Shown here: positions 1-13,827 of the stretch, piece after piece
How positions within the stretch are numbered: the first letter of the stretch is position 1
How the letters are laid out: the number at the start of each line of letters is the position of its first letter
Source of the DNA: Atopsyche davidsoni
Lineage: Eukaryota > Arthropoda > Insecta > Trichoptera > Hydrobiosidae
Direction of reading: 5' to 3'
NCBI GenBank assembly: GCA_022113835.1
Contig: JAILWY010000015.1
Location: forward strand, 9,648,501-9,712,500
Length of the DNA stretch: 64,000 nucleotides
The notes under the pieces: model-generated
What the model was told of the DNA's origin: nothing
The model's database searches: none
What the model saw: only the letters and a program-made list of their open reading frames with translations
Translations under genes and position numbers: made by a program

Positions 1-239
1 ACTTATTTCCATACTTTTGAAAAAAAGTTAGTTTTAAAAATATATACCAGAAATTTGTTGATTCACACTTTATATTTTACTTATTCTATATTTTATTTTA
101 TTTTTTTGTCAGAATTTGAACATTGTAAATATATTTGACAGTTTTCAAAATAGACTTACAAAAAAATGTTTATATTTATAAAGGAGTAGATATACATGCA
201 ATTGCTTCAAAGCAATAATTTCACAAAAAAGTATGAAAC

Positions 240-720
240 ATTGTAGAGATCTTCTGTCGGCGGAAGTGGGATCTATTTATTAATGACCGAAACGTCACTT
301 GAAAATACTCCAGCGGATTCTTCAGATTCTGTCATAAACTGGCGAGCTCCCCCGCCTGAATACCTCCATTAATCCGAGCGAATAAATCAAAACAGGATAT
401 CAAAAATAAAATAATCGCCGGCGTACAAAGTCTTACGTAAGTGCGTGCCGCCAGATTCCAGGATGCAGTGCGCGCAAAACGAGGACCTGCCGCCTATAAT
501 TACTCTTCATTCACGGATTCCCCGATGCAGGAGATGGCGATGCTCGGGAATAGCTTGTCCTGTGTTTCCACCGCGGGCGGCAATAAATTATCGCGACTCG
601 TGTAATATTAATTCACGAAACACGTCCGCTGCACCGCTTTCCGCCTCTTTGAGATCCCGTTTCCGCGTTTCGCGTCGTCTTGACGAGCCGCAGACATCGA
701 TGGCCGGGGAATCTAGAGAT
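240..720. other. GC-richer island in the SoxD intron (candidate enhancer or unrecognised exon)
   Basis: This 480-bp block just upstream of the HMG-box exon is much richer in G+C than the surrounding intron and shows no repeats. One + frame (about 440-600) is open for roughly 50 codons and includes YNYSSFTDSPMQEMAMLGNS. A possible acceptor CCAG lies near 464, but no donor gives the phase needed to join the exon at 800. I do not recognise the peptide. A conserved regulatory element is as likely as an alternative exon. Confidence 0.3.
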
Positions 721-729
721 CACTTGTGA

Positions 730-1704
<975 letters not shown>

Positions 1705-1812
1705 GGCGAGGCTACCCGGGAGAGACCGCAGTCCTGGTTCCCCTTTCCCGGGCCCTATGGACCCTTCGCAGCCTTTGGGCATCAGCTTCCCCCGAGGCCG
1801 GAGCCTTGGTGA
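1705..1812 (+). other. In-frame 35-codon extension after the SoxD stop codon
   Basis: The frame of the last SoxD exon stays open for 35 codons after TGA 1702-1704, until TGA 1810-1812. The extension stays GC-rich like the exon, whereas DNA beyond about 1830 becomes AT-rich. It reads like a Pro/aromatic tail, including WFPFPGPYGPFAAFGHQLPP. The base after the stop is G. Stop-codon readthrough is established for many insect genes, though the best-known leaky context is TGA followed by C. It could equally be an ancestral C-terminus cut off by a recent stop mutation, a sequencing error, or chance. Confidence 0.4.
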
Positions 1813-2823
1813 GCTTCAAGCCACCGCACGTGCCATTAGATGCATTAACGACGTCATAGACAAAGAAAAACCGACGAATAACTAAATTTATCTTAAAGTT
1901 GTCTTTGCCAGTTAGGACTGCATTTAAAATATTTTAATCAACATGGATCAGTCATAGAAATCGCAGTCTGTTTTGAAAATCAATTTTTATCATTTGAATC
2001 CGCTTTAGGATCAGCGTTGATATCTAAACAGGCACAATGGCCAATTAGAGGTTCTTTGTAAATAGTATGTTTAGAGTAACATAGGAATAACTTGTATTGT
2101 TAAGAAATCCGTAGACCTGGTTTGTTAAGTGATTATTTTTTCGATTCAAAATCATAAGACAGTATCAAATATTGCTGGAAAGTCAGTGATTGTGATTTCG
2201 ACCCAGTGTGAGACGCATATTTATATTTTATTATTTTTCTCGGTCTTACATAACATTTGCAAGTGTTACCCTATGTACTTAAAGTAAATCCATACTATTT
2301 TATGCATTAAAATAAGTATAAATTTTTCTTATAATGTCTAGGGAATATGTGAAATTCAACATTTTATTAGATGTGTAATTAAAACGAAATCAAAGATATA
2401 AAATATACACTAAATGTATCTTTAAAAAAAAACCATGTAGGGACAGTACTCGCAAGTTTAGTGGACGATTAATGAAATTTCGTGTTATTAAGACAGCCAT
2501 AGCGTTTAAATTTGTGAAGAATACTCATTCGTTATTATTTCGTCGTTACTTACTGTAAAATAGGTTGTGATTCTGTTAATATTCTTTGAAAACTCAAGTT
2601 ATATCTTGAACGTACCTTTTTACTAGAGACTAAGTTTTGTAAGATTAATTGTGATTTTTAATTTCATAGCATCGATCATTCAACACGAATTTTATATCAA
2701 AATGTAGATTTATAAATATATTATCTGATTTAATAACAAATTTACAAATTAATGTAACAATATCTGTGTAAAAGAGGTCAGTATTGCCCAAAACTGTAAA
2801 ATCTGGTAACTCTTCTCCCAGTT

Positions 2824-2829
2824 AATAAA
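2824..2829 (+). terminator. First candidate poly(A) signal of SoxD
   Basis: AATAAA about 1.1 kb after the SoxD stop codon. It is the first canonical hexamer downstream, but the motif is common in such AT-rich DNA. Confidence 0.3.
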
Positions 2830-5636
2830 TATAAGCTTTTAAACATAATATTGACCGCTATAACAGTCATTTATACATTAATGCCACAATTGAAGGAAAT
2901 ACACATTTTGGTTTTTTTAAAAATAAATATATATATACATACATTCACAGTAAAAATCACTCGGGAATGCTTCTCAATATTTATATGAATAATTTAAATT
3001 ATACTTTAAAGCAAAAGTTATAATAAATATGTATTTTGTTTAAAATATTAAAAGAAGCTGATCCACAGCGGTTAAAGATAAATTATTTGTTATTACAGCT
3101 TGATATTTCAGAATTTATCTCTTGGGTTGAAAAAATTACAAAGTAGAAAAATTACAAATTAAACAAAGTTGACAGAAAACCTGTGTGACTCAAAATAATT
3201 TGCTAGCAGACTCTAATCCTTTGTGACAATACCTTCTTTCATATTACACATGGCGCACATCATTTTAAGACTATTTTAAATTTTACACTTTCAACAAGAA
3301 AAAACATTGCAGTGTCAAATGTTACAACAACTGGTATCAAGAGTGATTTTACTACAATAATATATGCAGCTGTTTTATTTTCACAATAATTACTTGATTA
3401 ATGATTATATATATGGAGATCGCGAACCATTTAATATCAGTAAGTGATACTACTCCCCTCAAATACAATAACTGTACATATTTTAACATAATATAATGTA
3501 TAAAAAGTACCTTGTATAGCCAATAAATTCAGATGTAATGATAACTCTCGAATGACATCTCTTATTAATAATTCAATACATATGTGTGTCTAATGTAAAC
3601 AGTTAGTTCATATTCACTAGAATAATGTCGAAATCCGCTTTAAAAAGTGCAATTTAAGATAAAAATAATAAATAGGAAGTTGATTTTTACTAAGTTATAA
3701 TATTGTTAAATCTGTATGGGATAAATGGTATACATACAATAATATTCTCTTGTAGTACGAGCATACATAAACTACTTTAGTGCTAAATAACAATTGCTCT
3801 TATTCTGTATCAATGTGTTCAAATCTAAGGTCACTTAGAGATTTATAAATGATTATTGTTTTACGGTTTGATTCAATATTATAAGCGCGTCAAATGGAAA
3901 TCAACTTTTATTCTTACCCCATACCTGTATTTATAATTGGCTACTTTATTTTGTGATTGGGCATTTACATTAGTATTATTTTTAACGTTAGGATATGAAT
4001 TTTCTAACAAATCGAAACGATATTTGAATCAAGCCTGTTTCACAAAATGCTTACATTAAAGATTGAATATGTGTTATTATTATTTTATAATTGTTCGATT
4101 TTATTTATTAAGTTTATTATGATGCCAGTAAATGTAGAAAAACTCAACAGGATGTGTGATTTGCTTTAAAACACAATTCTAGAGTTAAATCATTATTATC
4201 TACGTTATGAATTAAGTTATTTATTTTTTAAAATAAGTATATTAGTGTACATAACTTAAAAAAATCAATCGATATTCATGTAAAGCTACTTTTAATTTAA
4301 TCTACAAGAAAATAACGTTTAGATCTATAAACCGATGTTAGTAAGAAAATAAATTCAAATGCAAAACTAAATATTATGGATGTGTACACAATTTGAAAAG
4401 ATATATAAATTATTATGTATTTTCATAATAATGAAAACTTATTGATTTCTTCAATCTTCAAACGAAGCCTTTACATGTTAATAGTTAAATTTCAAATCTC
4501 TTTCTGCTGTGAAAAAATAACAAGAAACCGTTGGATGACTGTTTCAATGCGTACTTAAATATCTATTCAGTGAAAAAATTTGTAATGTGCTTATCATTCA
4601 AATAAGATTTGAAAAATCCAAGACAATTAAAATTCTACTATATGTGATCACTTGCCAGTGTTAATGATTTTGTTAATTCAAGCATTATTCTACCTAAGGC
4701 CTGTACTGACCAAATATTATAAGTTTGAAAAAAAAACGCTACTAATAGTACTTTTTGTGGAAATCATCAAAGCTTGTAAAATTTCTTCAATAATTCATAA
4801 GTTATTAGCCACAATAATATATTGTTTCTTTGTGATATCATTTGGATTTTAAACGTCACTAAAAATTTATAAAAATTTGATTAATAATAAATGTTAGATA
4901 TACAACACAATGAAAACGCAACTGAAAAAAAACTCTAATTTAAAGAAAACGCGGCCATTTTCAAGCAGTTCATTATTTATTGTTTTGAATAATGATCAAT
5001 GTAAATATTATTAGCTACATAAGTTTAATCTATATAGATGTATTTGTGCGATATGTCTCTGTAGTCTTAAGAATAATTGAGTTTATTTAAATGGTATGAC
5101 ACGATGATACATGATAAATGTTTGGAATTGGATATGAAAGCGTAATATTGTAAAGTGTATAGGAGCATTGCTAAGATGAATTCCATAATCGCAACGTAAA
5201 TCTTAGTAAATTACATACTCTACCTTAGTTACTTGTGTTAGAGAAATAATATTGGACGATTAAAAGATATTCTAGTTGCTGTAAGACTCAATTTGCCATT
5301 TTATAGGAAAAAAAACATTTTCTAATTTATATGTGTCATAAACATAAGTAGAAGTCCAGACGAAGCTGTTCACTTCATGACTTGAAATTATTATATTCAT
5401 CAGTAAGAATTGTGACAGTAGTTTACTTATAAATGTTTTTGTTATTTTTTTGACCTGATAATGTGGTAGGAAATTATAATGTTATAAAATAAATAGGAAT
5501 TATTACTGTAATATTTGAAGGCTCATTATTTGTCTATCGTGCCAAAACGAAATATAATCAATATTAAAATGTGGTTTTTGTTATTTCATTCATAATTCTT
5601 CACACACTCCCATCCTATAAACATATTTTGTTAAAT

Positions 5637-5730
5637 ATTCAATATTTTTGACAGAGAGTACTTGGTGGAATTCCATTTGACCTGACTGGTTTCGCTAATC
5701 TTTCACATTGGCATTATCAAACTGTGTCAC
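5637..5730 (+). repeat. Snapback repeat family B, fragment
   Basis: It matches the left end of the copies at 36509 and 59113: ATTCAATATTTTTGAC, GAGAGTACTTGGTGGAATTCC, then a jump to a CTGGTTTCGCTAATC segment and GGCATTATCAAAC. The central ACTTGAGTGATTTTCCACAT part is deleted and there is no second arm. Confidence 0.7.
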
Positions 5731-6352
5731 AAAGCGTTTAAAACTCCTCATCATTTTCATTTTCCTGAATAAGGATTGAGAACATACAAAGTGATACTTG
5801 ATTAGCGAGCAAAAATATATTTACTTAAAAAAAGTTTCATTTCATCCAGTTGAATCTACAAGCTAGTCAATTAAATGAAAATAAAGAGAGTACTGAATAA
5901 ATTATAAAATAAATCACTCCAATGAAATTAATGGTCAGCTATTTTTTAGTGATAAATAAAGAATTCAAATTAGTAACAGCATTGGCAAAAACATAAATCA
6001 GTGACTTTTTTACAAGGAAATATAGATCAAATAAAATAAAATTTAAATCAAGTTCGATTAATTTCAATTTCTAGGCGGATTGATTTAAAAACAAGCAAAA
6101 AAAAAAACCATTTGGCTAGTAAATATAATGAATAATTATTAAAAATATATATATATATTATACATTTAAGTATTTTTTTTAAAGAATAAATAATTAAAAA
6201 TGAATTCAATTACTAAAATTAATTAAAAATATAAGTTTTTAAAGTATATATATATTAATAAATTATGAAATAATTAAAAAGTATACAATGTAAGTATTAA
6301 TTAGTGGCAACACTGACACTTCGCCTGACTGACGGTTGACAGAAAATACAAG

Positions 6353-6379
6353 ATGGCTTCAATCTTGGCTGTCAAATAA
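6353..6379 (+). promoter_or_regulatory. Upstream ORF (8 codons) before the HPS5 start
   Basis: ATG at 6353 in a good context (A at -3, G at +4) encodes MASILAVK and stops at TAA 6377-6379, only 23 bases before the HPS5 ATG at 6403. If transcription starts upstream of 6353, this short frame could lower or regulate HPS5 translation. The start site is not known. A GGCAACAC motif at 6306-6313 also occurs upstream of the BED-finger gene start. Confidence 0.4.
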
Positions 6380-6402
6380 AGTACGCTCAAACAAGTATTA
6401 TT

Positions 6403-9400
6403 ATGGAAGAATTTAATACACCGTATCTTTTATCAGAATTACCTGATATAACGTCGATTATTAGTTATCCGCTACAATGTACACAACGTATAAAGGTATA
6501 ATTAATATTATCTTTTACAAGTTGAAGTACTTGGCAATGTACCAAAAACGAATGAATGGCAATGAATAATCAATGCGGCGCGAGTAAATACGAAAAATGT
6601 TTGATATAGCTTAATTCATTGCAGCCATTATGTGGCTTGCGCGTTAGTGTATTTTTTAAATAATGTTCAATTTGTAAGTCATGACTTCGTTTGTTACAGT
6701 ACACTTGTTTTGATGTATCAAAAGGACTTCTGGTGTTTGGAGCGACCAGCGGAGGTCTCTATGTATTTAACAGAGAACCATGCTCGTTCGTGCAGTTGAT
6801 TCCTAACAAGGTAATTATTATAAATAATTGGGTATCTTCTTCAGGTGCATCTCCTCAGAGGAGGTTGGTAGTCATCTCACTGAATATATTTCTATCCAGG
6901 GTCAGTTAACATAGACATTTTAAATTATGCATAAAGTTAAATAATATTTCCTTTTGAGGTTAAAAACTTAGCTGCCATGAATGTCTGAAAATCTCTGTTG
7001 TGAAGTTCGGAGGCTGGTGTATTGAGATTTGTGAAATCTAAGTGGTGTGATTTGCAGACCTAATACAAAATATTCAGTGAACTAGAATCTCTCCTAATTG
7101 GGTTGAAAATTTAATTTGTAATTTCAGAATGGTGCAATAACACAAATCAAGATCTCACCTGATGAGAAATGTGTGTCGTTTGCGACAGGAAGTGGAATTG
7201 TGTGCGTGTGCGATTGCGGGGCAGCAGGCAGTGCGTATATGAAGTCTCCAGTCCTGCAGACGTCCAAGGAGCACAAGGGAAACGAAGTCACTGCCATGAT
7301 TTGGAGCCACAACGGAAATGAACTCTACATCTCTGACGATATTGGAACTATATCTGTACTCCACATCTCCAAGTTTATTGTAAGATTTATTTCACTTCCA
7401 TTTAAATTTACCCTTTTCAATTACTTATAACGAGATAGATAACGTGAACAAATTCACATAAAAATCAGTGGCGTGCACTTCAAAAGTAAACCAATATACC
7501 ATTGCTTTGGTCTTTTTATTAATACTTTATTACTGTATATTTTCAGACAAAAAATGTATTTCAAACCTCTTCATTCACTCTCATGCACCTCGATTCCCGA
7601 GTTGTCCAGATGGATGTCAAGGAAAACATGCTCCTCGCCTCCACTCTCACACGAAGTTTCATTTGTGACACAAGTCTCGAACAATACCGGCAGATTGGCC
7701 AGAAACTGAGAGATGGTGAATTTGGAAGCTGTTTCTTCTACTCTTCAAATGAAGACATGTCACAATCGCCCAGCAGCGCAATCACAAATGGGGAAAAACA
7801 GAAAACAAACAGGGCATTTAATGCGATACAAGATGGGGAACAAATATCCAACTGTGATAAATGGAATTATATAAAAGTGTACGCAGCGCGACCTGGCTCA
7901 AGACTGTGGGAAGTTAAAATGGATGGAACGGTTCTTTGTACGCACCAGTTCAAACATTTACTGGCGATTCCACCAACCAAAGTAGTAACTGTGAATGATT
8001 TCGATGCAGAGAATTTTGATACTGAAAGTGACGATAGAGAAGGAGAACCACAATCACTCAATTTTACTAAAATATACATGCTAGTCAATAGATTTGTCTT
8101 TACATTTATAAAAGATGGAATATATATTTTTGATCCCAAGCGTCCCGCTGTAGTTTTATGGAGTAATAGATATACTGATATTGCAGATTGTAGAGTGGTC
8201 GATGGCTTTATTTATATGTGGATGTCCAATGGAAACTTCACGGCTTTATCGTTTGCTACGGTGGAAAAATTTTTGCTCAAGTGTTTTGTGAACCAAAAAT
8301 ACAAGCTGTGCGCTCAAGTATGCGCTTTGCACGCGGCTTCTCTTGTGGAGTCAATCCCTTCCTCGAAAAAAATTCATTTGATATCCGGATTGGGTGATAA
8401 GCTTCAAGAATTTTCCGAGAACGATTTGTTTACGAAAGTCAGTCCTGTACTAGAAGAAATCGGTAAAATCAAAAGGAATAACGGTCAAAAGTTAAAATCT
8501 GGTATATTTGTTGTTGATAATAGCTTTCTAGCTAAGGCGGCTTCGAATGATGAAGATAATTATTCATTTGAAGACAGCAACAATGACTCTCTCAATAAGA
8601 CCAGCTCTGATGATAGTGATTCAATGCTGTTTCAAATTTCACCCGATGCTATGCAAGCCATCAAGGGGTTCAGCAATTCTGTTAGCGATAAGATCAATTT
8701 TGGCACCAAGAGCCTCAAAAAAACGTGGGATCATCTGGAAGATAAGATGAAGAAGATCGGACTAGATAATGTGAATAATGAACCAATGGATGTGAAAACT
8801 GCCAACGGCTCTGCAGAACTGACACAGCACACTACATCAGAAGTCGCCGTGCCGAATAATGATATCATTGTTATAAATAGATCTTGCAACCATAGTAAAA
8901 AGATGATAGGAAAGGACCGCTCTCTCACAGAAAGAGATAGATTGATCCAATCCATTTACCGGGAAATTAGAGTTTCAACAAAAATCGATAATAGGGATGT
9001 TATTTATTCTCTAATAGCAGATAGCACCTGTGATATTATATTAGTATACCAATTACTAAAGGAAGTTGAAAAATTTATGGTCGATTCCAAAGAGACGGTT
9101 GAGCATTCTGCTCGAGAATGCGGGAGACATTTCTTGTTATTTATCAGCAAGACTGCTACCATCTGCGAGACAATAGACACAGTGATAGAAAACGAAGATA
9201 TGTGCACATATCTCATGCAGGCTTTTGTAAATTTAAATTTGAACTGCCATGTCGGTATACAATCCTTCAGCTGCGAGTGTGGATATCCTCTTCCTTCATC
9301 ACACAGCAATCAGATGCCGCTTTTCTTTGACATCATGGATATTTTCATAGAAAAGCGCTGGATCTCATCTCAATCGGAACAATGCTACGACATTTGCAAA

Positions 9401-10577
9401 AAAGTGCCTTACATGTGGCGGAAGATTCTAGTCTTGCGTAAGAAAGAAGATTTGCTCAATTTATTGCTTCTTATCATTCAAATGCTGGATGAGAATCTGC
9501 TCTATTCCTATTTACCACAATTCACGGTTGTTGCCTGGGAGCGCGCCATCGAACTCTTGGGAACTCTGAGGAACAGCGAGTGCCTGAACTGCGGGAGGAA
9601 TTTTAAATTTCCAGCCGATGAGCAGACCACAGATTTCAACATGCTGAGCTGGGACTCAATAGGATCCCTAATGATTAAGTCCGTTGGATGTGCAAATGCA
9701 GCTCATATCTTGAGATCGCACTCCAACTTGATTCCGAACGGGGAGCTGACAAATAAGTTCTTTCATACGTGCATACTGACCAAGCTCATTGAGAGATACG
9801 ACGGAACTGTCACAAATAAACTGGTGGACACTTTGTATGAAGCATATAAGTACGAGGATGCTGAATTACAGGTAATTTTTTATTATAAATATACGAATTG
9901 GGAAAAGCACAGTCTGATAGATTTTAAAAAATATTTATTCAGGTAATTCATAAATTTGTGTTTATTCCATGATGGCTGTTGCTCGTTTATTCGCATAAAA
10001 TACACCGCGAGGTCATCAAGTATTCAGGATTATACTCCCAATTCATTTAAAGAAGAATGGAATATCAATTACTGTACATTTTCTATTTGATTTGATAACT
10101 AATAAAAATTAGAGTGTGCAAATGTATAAACAATTTAGTCATCCGTCAACTTAACATCAGTTTGTGAATAGTGAATTATCAAATTACTATCCAATGTGTA
10201 TAAATTAATTTGGTTCTCTTTTTCAGTTAACTGCTCATCTGCAAGACTGCCTCCGGCATGGCCTTCGTCACACCGCTCTGCCTCTAGAAGTGGCTTCGAA
10301 ATCGTCGCACTGGGGGATCACAATCCCGCAGAGCACAATGCAATCTAGCCGCAAGTCTCGGCACTACGAGATAGGAATGAACCTAGAGCAGACGCTTGAG
10401 TTTATCAGCTGCATCTGCCCCAACAAGGACTGTTTCCAATGCGGCCTGCCTCTGGAAAGTAGGGTGCTGGTAGCCGATGGTGGGCTATGGGTGTTCTCCT
10501 GCGGTCACACTTTCCACGGAGTCTGCTTGAAGATATTAGAAATTAAGCTATGTCCAATGTGTGATAAAAGTAGATAA
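6403..10577 (+). CDS. HPS5: HPS5-like BLOC-2 subunit with C-terminal RING-H2 finger
   Basis: Five exons, all joining in phase 0: 6403-6495, 6700-6810, 7128-7379, 7547-9871, 10227-10577; every intron is GT..AG. The product is about 1043 residues. The N-terminal part (about 30-400) corresponds to the WD40/beta-propeller of HPS5, with GGLYVFNREP, TRSFICDT, DGEFGSCFF and the near-diagnostic ARPGSRLWEV (266-275), followed by THQFKHLLAIPP. A Ser/Asp/Asn-rich acidic linker (about 490-610) precedes an alpha-helical region. HPS5 with HPS3 and HPS6 forms BLOC-2, which directs endosomal cargo to lysosome-related organelles; the Drosophila homologue is the eye-colour gene pink. The last exon adds a RING-H2-like array: C996-x2-C999, C1019-x-H1021-x2-H1024-x2-C1027, C1036-x2-C1039, as in several Vps proteins. 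As I recall it, human HPS5 ends before this. The start MEEFNTPYLL is the first in-frame ATG of exon 1. Confidence 0.93.
6836..6903 (+). repeat. Dispersed repeat family C, fragment in HPS5 intron 2
   Basis: CTCCTCAGAGGAGGTTGG followed by AGTCATCTCACTGAATATAT resembles 17120-17165 (CTTCAGAGAAGGTTGGTGAC, TTTCGCTGAACATAT). Only the left end of the family is present. Confidence 0.5.
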
Positions 10578-11155
10578 ATTAGCCATTTTCTAACAGTTTT
10601 TGCTAGTTATTGTCGCAAATGTTATACAGAGTATTTTGGGGTAGTTTTTATAAATGTTTATTTAATCTTAAACCATAGCCACCTCTGCGTAAAGCCTGAT
10701 GTATTAAAAAAGATCTAACATTTAATATTTCAAACATAAAAACAGACACCGTCAGTTTGCTTTTATAGTTCTCTGTACACAGTACCAAAGAATTTTAATT
10801 AATCAGCTCTCAACTTTATAATCAAAACAAATTTCTTAACACTAAAGCTTCTTAATATTCTTGCTGCACGTTTGCATGCAGTGTTGTTAGTATATTCACT
10901 TCTGCCTTACAATTCAGGTGTTTGGCTTCAAGATGTAAGATATCACACTATGTATTAACATTTATGACCACTATAAGCGTTTGCTTTATTACTATAACTA
11001 CATATTTATAACAATATGTTTTTACAGTGAGGAAACTCAAATGAATTGCACACTCTCTGTGGCCCGGGGATTATTTTTTCAACCACGGGGCCCTATCTGT
11101 ACTTTTTCAAGAATTTTAATCGTCATATATCCATGTTATACACTTGTATATTATA

Positions 11156-11161
11156 AATAAA
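11156..11161 (+). terminator. First AATAAA after HPS5
   Basis: It is the first canonical poly(A) hexamer downstream of the HPS5 stop, about 580 bases away. ATTAAA at 10703 is a weaker alternative. Confidence 0.3.
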
Positions 11162-13695
11162 ATTCTTGCTATGTTATATGTTGTGGATATCAAAAGATCG
11201 GAGGATGTGATAGCCAAGAGCTGTAAGTTTGAATTCCATCTTTGACTGTCCTGAAGTTTTTTTAAAATAATTTTTCTTTTACCTAAAATAATTGTCAACT
11301 CATTTCAATTATGTGAGTACAATAACCATGTGCTATTTTTATATTATTTAAATTAATAATATGTGTGTTTTGATATTAAACAGCAATATAAATCCTATAA
11401 TCATTAAAAGCTTAATCCATCTGACGCAAAAGGTTGCAAATACTAGCAATGGTTTTGTCCTTGATATTGATCTTGAAATAATGGTGTTTGACGAGTCAGA
11501 ATTTTTCAGGCAAGTCTAACCGGTCAGATCAGGTCGAATATGGATTTTGCGACACTTAGCACATTATTATTTAATTTTACAAAGATATTTTACAATTTTT
11601 TGATATGAATGTAATAAAACTAGTGATTTTTTTTAAGAGTATCTTTATTTATCGGAATATATCTATTTATGTGGCAGAATAAAATACGATAATAGTATAT
11701 AGACTGGTGCTAAAGTTCTTTGCATCATTTAAAACTTTATACAAGTGATATTTGTCGATCACAATAAAGGAACAAAGCAAGAACTTAGCAACTATATTTA
11801 CGATAAATTTTCTATAGAATGACACTGAAATATGAGTACATTGTTAAAATTATGACATTAAGCCTAAGTTCTAAGAATAGAATGGTTTTGCCACCATTTG
11901 ATATAGTTTAGGGCTGATCTATTATCTGTTTAAGGTAATAAAATATGTTTTTAACCAAAAGGTTAACAAAAAATGCACAAAAGTGCACTGATTTGTATGA
12001 ATTAATTAATAAAAGCTTAAAAATACTCGGAAGATTTCCAGATTGCACTTTGCCTGTGGTTTTGAATGCAGACCAAAACGTGGCATTCTAAACTTTCATT
12101 ATACATCTCTAATTTTCAACCTAAAAATTTCTGCCAAAAATATTAAAATAAGTTATGTTTTATTTAATTTTTTTACACTTATTTTAATGATGATACTTGT
12201 TTGTATAATTTAAAACCTGCTGTTGAGACTGTTTTTTTTAATCACATTATTTGAATCTCAAGGTATCACAATCATAAGCTGAGAGTGATGCAGTGTTTCT
12301 ATAAAAGGCACCACTTATATCTACCTGTAGCAGTTACGGTAGAATAAATGCTAATTATTTTATTATGATAGGGTTACAAAGACTAGTAGGAATAAATTCT
12401 TGGAATCAAAGTGCCGATGTAAATCGGATTGAAATATTTAGAAAACATATATATATATATATATCCTAGGAGCTCAATTATTCCTCAGTTCTTGGGCAAT
12501 TTAACACATGCCTTACATCTTACTTATAGATATTAAATATCACGACTAAAATAACCTTAAAAGTATGCCACCATTTGCCAGTTAGACAGCCCTGCTATAA
12601 TTTTCTAGTCATTAGTAATTTTAAATTATATCTGACACATTTGATAAAAACAGTATACTTTTCAATAACTGATAATTTTTTATATAAAATTTTATTTGAT
12701 TGTGTAAAGATTTTTAAGTCTGCTCACTTAGTTTATTTATTTATAATTATTTTATAAACTATAATGTTTAATATATCTATACCCTGTAAATAAAATACCG
12801 CATAGTTTCATACAATCAAGAGTTGTGTTGGCAACAGAAAGGCATGCTATGTTTATTCTCACAGTCTACGCCGGTTTAGTATTCATATAGATCGGATAGC
12901 GGACCGAACCAGCGTACTGTCTGTCAAGAAACAATTATTCGAATTTCCGAAGAATATTTCCCTATATGAAATATTTCTCTGCTCACTTGAATTGGCTTTA
13001 TATTAAATTTAGTGAAAACTTGCTTGACATTAGGTTAAGCATAATGCCTTGGTATAAATTAATCATCAAGTTGCAAAACCAACTAGAAATATTTTTAATA
13101 TGAATGCTTAATTTAAAACAAAAGTTTGGATTTTTTTGAAGATTTTAACTTAATACTCGAAATATTGATAAAAAAATGTGATTTCAAATTAATAAACGAC
13201 ACTATCAAAGTGTGCTTTAGCGACTTGCTAACTTGTATTTAGTTCTAGAATACCTACAGATTAAATGTATTTTAATATGGCGTGCAGTCCTTGCAAGCGA
13301 AAAAAAATTAAATTTCTCAATACCAGTTGTATTCAATGAACTAGCTTGCCTTACACAATTATTCCTATACTCAACACTTAAAAGTCTAATTTGAAGCCCA
13401 CACTGTGCACAAGCTATTTATAGATTATTCTACTAGTTTGTAGATATTTGGTTTTGTATACAGTTCTGTAAAATGCAATATAAAAAATTGCATTTTGCTT
13501 GGCGAACATTAATGTACAATGTATTGTAAAATATATATTTTTTTAGTTTGTACAATCTGTGTTGTTTCTACTTTAATAAATAAATTAAAAAAACACATTC
13601 GTGAAAAAAATGATCTAAACCAATTTGATGTTGCTCCTTGAATAATTGAAATCTAAGCAATTTTTCATAAATTGACAGTGGCAAGAACCGCATCG

Positions 13696-13701
13696 TTTAT
13701 T
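13696..13701 (-). terminator. Candidate poly(A) signal of the BED-finger gene
   Basis: TTTATT on + is AATAAA on -, about 130 bases after the stop codon of the minus-strand gene, a normal distance. Confidence 0.4.
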
Positions 13702-13827
13702 ACCTGAAGATGACTTTGCGAGCACTCTTAGCACTTGAAAAAGAATTTCAGCCTTAAATTTTTTTTTTGATGGCGTGCCCAGAACCACATTTTAATCTAA
13801 GCCCTTATATTTGACAACAGCTTCTGG

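Larger units (their letters stand above)
1813..6352 (+). other. SoxD 3'UTR and SoxD-HPS5 intergenic DNA, no gene seen
   Basis: AT-rich sequence without convincing coding potential. The first AATAAA after the SoxD stop is at 2824-2829, and several more follow, so the transcript end is uncertain. Four TGTANATA motifs (2057, 3473, 4246 and 5000) match the Pumilio recognition element and would matter only if the 3'UTR is long. A fragment of snapback family B lies at 5637-5730. From about 6060 the sequence is dominated by A/T runs. Confidence 0.6.
10578..13827. other. HPS5 3'UTR and intergenic DNA between convergent genes
   Basis: No coding potential seen. ATTAAA occurs at 10703 and the first AATAAA is at 11156-11161. 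Further signals near 13575 mean a 3-kb 3'UTR cannot be excluded. The stretch contains an imperfect GGCCCGGGG/CCACGGGGCCC inverted pair at 11061-11095 and an (AT)n run at 12449-12465. HPS5 (+) and the BED-finger gene (-) converge here. Confidence 0.6.

Noticed and set aside
445..729. 94-codon + frame upstream of SoxD
   Set aside because: Arg/Ser-rich with no motif; another frame of the same block looks more protein-like. Kept only as a GC-rich island.
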